Assembly (NCBI GenBank): GCA_034520745.1
Contig: JAXHNF010000023.1
Coordinates: 1-64,000, forward strand
Direction of reading: 5' to 3'
DNA length: 64,000 nt
From: Alkalibacterium sp034520745
GTDB taxonomy: Bacteria > Bacillota > Bacilli > Lactobacillales > Carnobacteriaceae_A
Part shown: positions 57,199 to 64,000 of the stretch, piece after piece
Numbering within the stretch: position 1 is the first letter of the stretch
Layout of the letters: the number at the start of each line of letters is the position of its first letter
Translations under genes and position numbers: made by a program
The notes under the pieces: model-generated
The model's database searches: none
The model's input: only the letters and a program-made list of their open reading frames with translations
What the model was told of the DNA's origin: nothing

Positions 57199-57681
57199 TC
57201 ACGGCAGATAAATAGTTCCATTCCCAATCAACCGGATGATTTTCTCCAAATCTTTAGCCAATACGACCATGGTCTGATCCGGTCTCGCAGGCGCAAACAC
57301 AAGTTTTTCCTGTTCGAACAGCTCCGCGTCCACGATCATCGGAATCTCCTCATCATATCCCAAAGGCGAGACGGCCCCCGGTTTCTGACCGGTCACCTCT
57401 TCCATTTCATCGGGTTTCACAATCTTCACTTTCTCACCCACCACTTGTTTCAAGCTTTTAAAGTCGGTGTTTTTCGTCGTGAAGGTCACGAATGAATAGT
57501 ACTTACCTGGATTTCCCTTTCAGAAAAAGGGCTTTGGTTTCAGTCCCCGCAAAGCCTGTTTTCCTTTTTCATAATCACCGCATCTTCATTCGTATAGATT
57601 GGGTCATGCTCGTACAGTTCGAAATAAATGGCATGCTCTTTTAAAGAGACTGCTTCAAGAATCGACAATTCCTCATGCCAT
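57199..57681 (-). CDS. YbaK/EbsC family aminoacyl-tRNA deacylase-like protein (frameshifted)
   Basis: About 158 residues. The N-terminal part SLKEHAIYFELYEHDPIYTNEDAVIMKK is followed, after a break near 57540, by TTKNTDFKSLKQVV, TGQKPGAVSPLGYD and AGRPD-like APARPDQTMVV, diagnostic of YbaK/ProX proteins that clear mischarged tRNA-Pro or tRNA-Cys. The exact start is obscured by an indel; ATG 57681 or TTG 57668 are candidates. It lies between two MGMT copies. Confidence 0.78.
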
Positions 57682-57759
57682 ACTAGCTATCCTTTTTTAT
57701 TTTCCCGTCGTTCAGGGTTTCCCATAGATAGCTTTTATATCCTTATGGTCGCTCAGCTC

Positions 57760-58010
57760 TTTATGGATTACTTTCATCTTCCGACAGGCGTCTTCGTTCG
57801 CTCCATCCAGCTATCAGTCATCCGGCATGGTTCAGTCACTTCCGGTACGCGGATAACTGCCGCCAAATTTCGCGATGGTCAAGACGCGACCCAGCCAGGT
57901 TCAGTATTTCTTCCCTGCCGTTAAGTCTCGCAGTCTGTCCGTAAGTTGCCACTTTCTTCCTTGGGGATTTTCTCGACCACCAGATAAATATTCTCATGAA
58001 TGCAGTTTAT
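57760..58010 (-). pseudogene. Decayed second copy of the MGMT-family gene
   Basis: The minus strand reads VVEKIPKE, VATYGQTARLNGREE, AGSRLDHRE and GSYPRTGSD then NHAG-like PCRMT sequence: the same blocks in the same order as the copy at 56869-57177. The active-site PCHRV has become PRTGS, with Cys changed to Arg and the frame lost. At least four shifts are present. Loss of the catalytic Cys supports true decay. Confidence 0.72.
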
Positions 58011-58408
58011 CACCTAAAATGCGGCACTTTTTTACGCCGAAGATCAGTATTAAAATAGCTTTGACATAAAATCAGCTCCTTACTTTCCATTTTCATTATA
58101 TTATTTTATCTTTGTCTAAATAAGTTACGAGATCCATATTTTCTTATATCGAATTAATTTAAGGAATAAGAGCATCCTTTTAGGAAAAGGTGCCAAATAT
58201 TGGCAGTAAGCGGCAAATCAGATTGTGTCAATTGATACTGCTGCTTTCGATTATTGTTCAAGAAATATTGTTATTATTTAAACTCAGATCTTTCTTCTAT
58301 AAAAGAAGCAGGAATCGTTATATTACCACCCATAGTCAGACTCATCAGATATTGTTCCCAATTGAATATCCAGTAAATAAGTCAAATAATCATTCTTCCA
58401 ATACTGGC

Positions 58409-59046
58409 TTAGTCAACTGCAGGAGAATAACCTACATACATTACTTTGATCATAATCAGTCGTTTTACAGCAAATCGTAATTGAATTTCATCTTCACCTT
58501 CAATTACGCTGAATAACCTTACCACTGATTTCATTTTCTCGCCTGTCTGGTGGTGAGGTGTTCTTGCTAATTCGGTCATACGTGATTCCTGTTTCGTGTG
58601 CCTTTGCCATTTCTTTCTTCTTCAGCTTTTTGCTGCTTCTTCCTCTGCTTTCATTTGCTGCTTCTTTACTTCAGCTTTCTTTTTCTGCGCTGCTTTTTCT
58701 TCTGCTTTCTTTTTCTACTGCAGCTGCTTTTCCTCTGCTGCTATTTTGTCAGACTTCTATTCTTTTTCTAGCTTTGGCTTCAGATTCTTCCAATTCTTGC
58801 GTAAGGGACTCATCCGTTACCTTATAATCAGTAGAAGTCTTTCTTCAATTTTATCCTTTTCATCTATTCATTCTGTAATTTCTGCATTCTAAGTTCTTCT
58901 TTCTCATTTTCCAGAGAGGCATTGCTAGCGGTTAACTCTTGAACTTCATTTTCTAACGAAGATATATCAGTTTCAGTATCCCTTCAGACATCTGTACATG
59001 AACTAAGAAATATAAGTACTCCAAATAGACACAAATACTCTTTCAT
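58409..59046 (-). pseudogene. Broken coiled-coil lipoprotein gene
   Basis: ATG 59046 with GGGGAGG upstream encodes a lipoprotein signal MKEYLCLFGVLIFLSSC. An in-frame TGA follows 4 codons later. The same frame then continues as a coiled coil (DISSLENEVQELTASNASLENEKEEL). Next come Lys/Ala/Glu-rich runs such as KKKAEEKAAQKKKAEVKKQQMKAE in other frames (58600-58750), and the ending is EGEDEIQLRFAVKRL. The low-complexity region is responsible for the apparent plus-strand frames. Function unknown. Confidence 0.55.
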
Positions 59047-59640
59047 TAGATTTCCACCTCCCCATTCATATCTATTTTATAAACATTTTAGTTGCTGTAC
59101 ACATATACACCTAATATCAGTCATAAAATGAACAGGCCTCATTCTATTTAGTGATGATATGTTAATAATGTGTAATTTTTACAATAATCACAAAAGAAAA
59201 CTAGAACAAGCTATCCGAGTCAGCTATTGTCGTCGGATTAGCAAGGCGCCTAGGAGCTTATGTGCGCCTAACCTTATCAATGTTGATAATAAGTCTTACT
59301 CAACAGCCAGACCTCCCGAGGCATTTCTACCCCTACCATGGAGTAATGGCTCCTGATACCGAGTTTTCTGCATGACTTACATTCTTCCCCTAGCTTTACC
59401 AGCAGTTCATTCTCATGTGCAGATTGGCAGATAATTAAAGAGATCAGTGGGGGATGGAGAGGTGGAGTGCCCAGCTCTGGTCACATTGGCGGCTTTAAAG
59501 CATGCGGTAAAACAATCATAGACAAGCCACAGTATTCTGAATTATTTTGTTTAGCTTGCTTGTTTTCAGTATACTCTGCTCCCTTTTTAAACCCAAACAT
59601 TTGAGAAATACATTTCCTTAATCGTCGCTCGAATGAAGGA
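59047..59640. other. Gene-poor region, nothing identified
   Basis: About 600 bp without a frame that looks coding. A short plus-strand frame near 59159-59356 has no ribosome site and no recognisable motif. No tRNA, IS end or hairpin is obvious. It may hold the remains of an accessory gene. Confidence 0.35.
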
Positions 59641-59670
59641 AAAGGCCCTCAGGAAGTATCCTGAAGGCCT
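59641..59670 (-). terminator. Terminator of the DegV-family gene
   Basis: On the minus strand AGGCCTTCAGGA pairs with TCCTGAGGGCCT around TACT, followed by TTTTCC. Confidence 0.85.
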
Positions 59671-59680
59671 CATATTTGAT

Positions 59681-60599
59681 TTACACAGCTTCTTTTCCCA
59701 TAAAGAACAGCGACAGCGCGCCTAACGGTTCAACGTGTTGCTCCAACAGCAACACCCATCTGCATGATATAGATGTGTCCTGAAAAATCTGTCTGGAGCT
59801 CGATTTTTTCTTTTTCAGTTCATTGGCAATGCTCTGATCATTCGAAATACCCGATGATAATGAAATTTGTCCGTTTGCCGGATCAACGCGTTTCTGAAAT
59901 TCTTCGACATAATATTTCAGCGCTTTGTCTGGTGCCTCTGGCTTCAGCGACGATGGCCCCTTAGCGTATCTTTCATGCTCATGATTGGTTTCGACGCGCA
60001 GCAAACTCGCCAATGAATGCACCAGCATCTGGAAATGCGTCTACGCTTTTTGTTCAATTGTGCAGAATCCTTCCACGCATAGAAAGTGTTTAGCACGTCT
60101 TTTATGTGTTTCTCACTGGAAATGAGCTGATTCTTTCAAAGGTGTACCCCTTCTTCAAGTAACTCCGGGCAGATTTCAGTGATCAGCCAGCCGCTCCCAT
60201 GACTTGCGTTGACCAGGAATCCACGACGTGGATCTACGTCTGTTTCTTGATGTTTGCGGTAAAAGGAGTTCTTTTCCGACTTGCTCCAGCCTGGTAACGA
60301 GCGGCGCTGGTACCACTCGACATGCAGATGCATCAGAATTCGCTGTAGCCTTCTGCCATTGCTTTTTCGATGATTGTTAAGTAAGCTTCCGGACTGGGTG
60401 CTCCGCGTCTTTTACAGCAGGCTGTTCCATTTGCTGGTAAGCGGTTCAAAAAACTCATCCGGAGCGTAATCTCCACTTTTGTCGCGGTAATTAACGCCTT
60501 GCTGTTCAATGATTGACAGGTGCCACGCCGATATTGTAACGTTCCACGGATTTCCTGCGATCAATCGCACGTTGGAATGTCAGCCATAATTTTAATCAT
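59681..60599 (-). CDS. DegV family fatty-acid-binding protein (heavily frameshifted)
   Basis: From ATG 60599 (GGGGGAA upstream) the frames give IKIMADIPTCD-like N-terminus, GVNYRDKSGDYAPDEFFE, MAEGYSEI, MSSGTSATYQAG, HQETDV-VDSWSTQVMG, LITEICPELLEEGVHL, KRVDPANGQISLSSG-like stretches and the end GALSLFFMGKEAV. The order and the SSGT..TYQ, VDS and late G-rich blocks match DegV proteins, which bind fatty acids for FakA kinase. More than eight shifts occur, a higher density than in most genes here, so it may be a pseudogene. Confidence 0.6.
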
Positions 60600-60686
60600 T
60601 TGAGAATTCCCCCAATAGTTGATCCCTGCTAAAAATTGGGGACTATTGCACATTATACTGCATCTTGAGACAATAATATACTTTTT

Positions 60687-61231
60687 TCAGCGAACGTTTT
60701 TCAATTGAATAAATATCATCAAAACACTATCACCGTTAACTGTGAGGTGAAAACCTAATCTGATCTTTCTAGACAATTTTCTTTCAAAATGATTTGAGTA
60801 TAGTATTATTTCTTTCAAATCATTATTTTCTATAAATTGCTCAGAAGTCAGTCTTCTCGAATGTTGAGTTATCCGCTGTTGGTTAAAAGATTCATACTCC
60901 TGTATCTCAATTACATCGGCCACTGCTTTGGATACTTTGCCAGCATCTCTAAGAATCTCTCTTTCATTGATAGGAAACTTCACGTTCAACTTCTCTATTT
61001 CCCTCAGTTTGAACTATTCGGGGATTTCTCCGAATAGTTGCTGATTCCAGTAGTTCTCTCTCTCTGTTAAATATTTTTTATGTGCTCGTTAATCGTGCTG
61101 ACTACCTTTCTGATAAAGTTCGGCAATTGCTTTTTGAGTCATCCATACTGTCTAATTTTCGAGTCGTACATCTATTTTTGTATTGCCATCTTTTCTGTTT
61201 GATAAATCAAAATATCGGATTCGATTGGCAA
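60687..61231 (-). pseudogene. RhuM-family relic with internal deletion
   Basis: TTG 61231 (GGAGG upstream) starts PIESDILIYQTE, and the frames continue with NTKIDVRLEN, TVWMTQKAIAELYQ and INEHIKNI, the N-terminus of RhuM-like DNA-binding proteins. The sequence then jumps to the RhuM C-terminal region KLNVKFPINEREILRDAGKVSKAVAD. The core of about 150 residues is missing, and there are in-frame stops. RhuM genes usually travel in accessory or restriction-modification regions. Confidence 0.62.
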
Positions 61232-61331
61232 TTTTGCTACCTCCGCCCTTATAAAGTTAACTATACTATACCAGTTTAAGCGGAACAATAAAACTTATAT
61301 CGAACGTAAGTTCTTTTCGTTGCATGTAAAA

Positions 61332-61378
61332 TAAAAAAAATCTCTTAGACTTTATTCTCGTCTAAAAGATTTTTTTTC
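61332..61378. terminator. Bidirectional terminator-like hairpin
   Basis: AAAAAAATCTCTTAGAC pairs with GTCTAAAAGATTTTTTT around TTTATTCTC. The long A- and T-runs serve both strands. Confidence 0.85.
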
Positions 61379-61616
61379 CGATTGGTACTTGATCCCATAA
61401 CCATATTTTCTCAATCGCTTCTTCGTCATACCAATGTGGAATGATACGAGTCATATCAGTGCGTCCACTTCCAGAACAACTGCAGCTTTCTTTCTCTCTT
61501 TAGCATTTACCACTGCATCACTATTTATCAAATTCTGTTTATATCTATTGTGATTCACCACTGCCGATTAAAATGTTTACAATACTCAATTATATTCAAA
61601 AGACTCGAATCCCCTC
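61379..61616. other. Intergenic, possible gene remnant
   Basis: On the minus strand about 30 coding-like residues are visible near 61380-61470 (TRIIPHWYDEEAIEKIWLW) with a stop before the hairpin. No complete frame and no ribosome site are seen, so this may be the tail of a lost gene. Confidence 0.35.
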
Positions 61617-63076
61617 TTACTTGCGAGCTTTACGGACTTTCAGCGTTTTTCCTTTAACCGTGCGGTCCTGCATTTCGGAGATGACGTAAGGGCCTTTCCC
61701 GTTCATGATTTCAATATCGGTGACATTTTCCTGAATCGTGATGATGCCGATATCTTCGGCTGACACGTCCTTGATACTCGTCAGCGTTCCGACGAAATCA
61801 ACCGCGCGCAGTTTTTTCTTTTTGCCGCCATTGAAGTAAACCTTGGTAATGTCCTTATTCAACTCTTTATTTCGGGCAATCTTCGGTGCAACGCGTGCAT
61901 TTATTTTCTTTTCAAAAGCTGCCTTCGAACGTTTCACCAGGCGTTCGTTAGGGGCAGATACTTCCGTAAGCTCCTGACTGTCGTCGAAGGCGTAGTCACG
62001 CACTTCCTGCCAGCGTCTTTGGTCCTGATCACTGACCATCGTCAAGGCCAGTCCCGTTTTGCCTGCGCGACCTGTCCGGCCTGTCCGGTGCGTATAGCTC
62101 TCTTTTTCAAAAGGCACATCGTAGTTGATGACGTGTGTCACATTGTCGATGTCGATCCCGCGTGCAGCCACATCGGTCGCCACCAGATAACGAAGTTTCC
62201 CGGAGCGGAACTCATCCATCACGGCCAGGCGATCATCCTGATCCATACCGCCGTGCAGCTTATCTACCGGTAAACCGGCTTTGTTCAAATGCTTTTCGAC
62301 CGCATCCACCACATCTTTGGTATTACAGAAGATGATGCCGCCATCCGGATTCTCGACGGTCAATAAGTCCAACAGTACTGTTTCCTTAGCTGCTTCGTCC
62401 ACGTTGATATACGCGTGTGAAATCTTCAGGCGTGTATCTCTTCAGATGCTTCCATCCGGACAGATGCACGGTCAGGACTCATGTAAAAACCGACCAAACG
62501 CTCGATCTGTGGTGGCATGGTGGCAGAAAACAGCATCGTCTGGCGTTCTTTCGGTAATTGAGCGATGATGTCTTCGACCTGATCGATAAAGCCCATATTG
62601 AGCATTTCATCCGCTTCATCCAGAACGAGGCTGCTGACTTTATCTACGACCAGTGTGCCTTCTTTTAAATGTTCCAGTAGCGCGGCCCGGTGTACCGACA
62701 ACGATGTGACTTTTCTGTTTCAGTTCGGATTTCTGTGTTTTAAAGGATGACTTCCCAAATACCGCCGTCACCTTGATCCGCTTTAACCGGCCGATATTCA
62801 TAAGGTCGTCCTTGACCTGTAGCGCCAACTCCCGAGTCGGGAACCAAAATCAGCGCTTGCGGTTTATTTTCTTCCCATTCAGCCTGCTCACAAAGCGGAA
62901 TCCAGAAGGCAACCGTCTTGCCACTACCCGTCTCGGGACTCGACGATGATGTCCTGTTTCTCCAAGGCCAAGGGAACGACCGCCTCCTGTACCGCCGTCG
63001 GCTTGTAGAAACGCAAACTCGTCAGTGCTTTTACTATCTCGGGACTGATCCTAAATGATTCAAATGATGTATTAAT
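61617..63076 (-). CDS. dbpA: DEAD-box RNA helicase, DbpA/YxiN-like (frameshifted)
   Basis: About 485 residues. Motifs: SGKTVAFW-type I near 62920, PTRELALQVKDDL (Ia), GTPGR near 62690, VLDEADEMLNMGF (II, DEAD), LFSATMPPQ (III), VATDVAARGIDIDNVTHVINYDVP (V) and HRTGRTGRAGKTG (VI). The C-terminal DbpA RNA-binding domain ends RTVKGKTLKVRKARK. It likely acts in ribosome assembly on 23S rRNA. Shifts lie near 62940, 62835, 62690 and 62430. The in-frame start nearest AGGAG is ATT 63076; no ATG or TTG fits, so either an ATT start or a base error is present. Confidence 0.88.
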
Positions 63077-63132
63077 TATATCTCTCCTGCTTTCTATTAG
63101 TTCGTTTAGTTATTATAACAGCAATTACACAT

Positions 63133-63171
63133 TTAACAATATCACGATTATGTAAATCGTGATATTGTTAA
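63133..63171. promoter_or_regulatory. 17-bp perfect inverted repeat between divergent genes
   Basis: TTAACAATATCACGATT (63133-63149) and its exact complement (63155-63171) flank 5 nt (ATGTA). It lies between the DbpA-like helicase (minus) and the VOC gene (plus). There is no T-run. It could be an operator for a dimeric regulator, or a stem in the helicase leader RNA. Confidence 0.7.
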
Positions 63172-63316
63172 TACGTATTAGAAATACTTTCTTACATTGA
63201 GCCTATAGCCGTATTGATAGATTAGAAAGCACTATGGAATGTAACATGGGTTTAAAAATGCGTCTATTCTTGATTCATGCTAGAATGAAGATAAGAAATT
63301 GTTGGAGGATGATAAT

Positions 63317-63710
63317 ATGAACCAAGAACTCGTCGAGATTTGCCTGCGTGTCAGAGATATCGAGGCTACTTTAGACTTCTATACCAACTTATTTGATTTT
63401 GAAGTGGCCAGCCACAGAAAATTCCCGGAAAATAAGTTTGATCTGATTTATCTGAATTCCCCCGGTTCTTCTGTACAGATCGAACTCACTTACAATTACG
63501 ATGCCGATCCGTATACTGTCGGAGATGGCTTCAGTCATCTAGGCGTGACGGTTGATGACCTGGAAAAAATGCATGACGTATGTAAAGCTTCTGCTTACAG
63601 ACGAGTGATTAAAAGGACTTTAGGCGGTACACCAAGCTATTTTTGTGACAACACCGCAGATGGCTACCGCATTGAAGTCAAACGCAGAAAAAAATATTCC
63701 AAAAGTTTAA
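63317..63710 (+). CDS. VOC family protein, lactoylglutathione lyase-like
   Basis: About 131 residues from ATG 63317 (TGGAGGATG upstream). Glyoxalase I pattern: EICLRVRDIEATLDFYTNLF with first metal position, SSVQIELTYNYDADPY, FSHLGVTVDDLEK and a C-terminal TADGYRIEVKRRK with Glu. A run of seven A near 63690 probably hides an indel. In the shifted frame the protein ends RRKNIPKV at 63710, right before the terminator. The unshifted frame would run on through the terminator into a hydrophobic tail (to 63805), which is unlikely. Confidence 0.8.
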
Positions 63711-63755
63711 AAGTAAGCCTATTGGTTGTTGCCAATGTGCTTACTTTTTTTACTT
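63709..63755 (+). terminator. Terminator after the VOC gene
   Basis: AAGTAAGC pairs with GCTTACTT with a second inner pairing (ATTGG/CCAAT), followed by a T-run. Confidence 0.85.
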
Positions 63756-64000
63756 TTTTAATATATCCTCTACTTATGGATTGCTTGGAAAAATTGTGTA
63801 ATTGATCTACCACTTCTCTACTTGCATTATTCAATAATTTTACTTAACCTCCACTATAATACGAGAGAAAAGTTGGTTCCATAAGTCCTAAAAATATACC
63901 AACTATAACAAGGAATGGAACCTGCTCTGCGTATAACATACCTCATAAGCACATAAAGCTTACATTATTCCGATAATATTGTAAATCGTTCTTTTTTTAG
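63756..64000. other. Right-hand end, no gene seen
   Basis: About 245 bp of AT-rich sequence up to the window edge. No ribosome site followed by a convincing frame, and no strong dyad. Confidence 0.4.

Noticed and set aside
58190..58827. Plus-strand small hydrophobic proteins
   Set aside because: They mirror a Lys/Ala/Glu-rich coiled-coil gene on the minus strand, which gives Phe/Ser/Leu-rich frames in reverse.
59159..59356. Small plus-strand gene of 65 codons
   Set aside because: No ribosome site, no motif and no codon pattern distinguishing it from noise.
63710..63805. Hydrophobic C-terminal tail on the last VOC protein
   Set aside because: It would be translated through a clear terminator; a one-base correction in the preceding A-run gives a normal ending at 63710.

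Overview
The window comes from a low-to-moderate GC Gram-positive bacterium (Bacillota). Most likely it is a member of Lactobacillales close to Carnobacteriaceae or Aerococcaceae. Supporting evidence: good Shine-Dalgarno sites (GGAGG/AAGGAG) before most starts with some GTG and TTG starts, a SpxB-type pyruvate oxidase, a short ProB that appears to end without a PUA domain, an EcsAB-like transporter, a CstR persulfide regulon and a MurNAc PTS operon. The family call is inference, because there is no rRNA and no tRNA gene in the window.

Reading-frame quality dominates the window. Around half of the clear genes are interrupted by single-base indels, including normally essential ones such as trpS, proB, proA and the DbpA-type helicase. 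Wherever I traced the break codon by codon (proB, proA, trpS, fabV, the EcsB-like gene), most were one extra base inside an otherwise well conserved protein. That fits uncorrected sequencing or assembly error better than decay. I annotate such genes at full inferred length and name the break. A few loci carry large internal deletions or a lost catalytic residue and look truly dead: an EAL relic, a RhuM relic and a second MGMT copy.

Layout. 0-8 kb, minus strand: a cluster of an M20 dipeptidase, an ATP-grasp ligase, two diverged MurE-like ligases with non-canonical signature motifs, a TraX-like membrane protein and an SH3b/VanX-like peptidase. 8.4-11.5 kb: two tandem MATE exporters, the first with a two-hairpin leader, followed by a minisatellite of about 49 bp. 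12-15.3 kb: a YtrA-type GntR regulator with its own operator, an ABC exporter and a secreted protein. 15.5-17.6 kb: proBA. 17.6-24.3 kb: GNAT, trpS, EcsAB-like ABC pair, CPBP protease, HD hydrolase and an acidic PepSY lipoprotein. 24.4-27.1 kb: CstR, two rhodaneses and CoA-disulfide reductase under two CstR-type operators. 27-31.5 kb: alpha/beta hydrolase, K+ channel-like protein, PAS-GGDEF cyclase. 31.5-39.2 kb, minus: PLD-SF2 helicase-DUF3427 with a NUDIX gene, then a three-gene cassette of unknown function (DUF6320, HxxxDG acyltransferase, esterase) and an orphan GatC-type PTS EIIC. 39.4-43.6 kb, minus: mupG-murP-murQ-murR for MurNAc recycling. 44.4-47.6 kb: osmC, spxB, msrA, then a near-consensus parS site. 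47.7-56.3 kb: CorA, metallophosphoesterase, VOC, epoxide hydrolase-like, twin-GNAT, EAL relic, zinc ADH, glyoxalase II, FabV. 56.3-61.6 kb: structured and repeat-rich DNA, MGMT/YbaK, and several broken genes (DegV, RhuM, lipoprotein). 61.6-64 kb: DbpA-like RNA helicase and a VOC protein diverging from a 17-bp perfect dyad.

How the parts work together: much of the window concerns the cell envelope (Mur-like ligases, peptidases, MurNAc uptake and cleavage) and sulfur, peroxide and aldehyde stress (CstR regulon, OsmC, SpxB/MsrA, VOC/GloB/ADH). The least described units are the MurE-like/ATP-grasp cluster, the DUF6320-acyltransferase-esterase cassette and the PLD-helicase/NUDIX pair.
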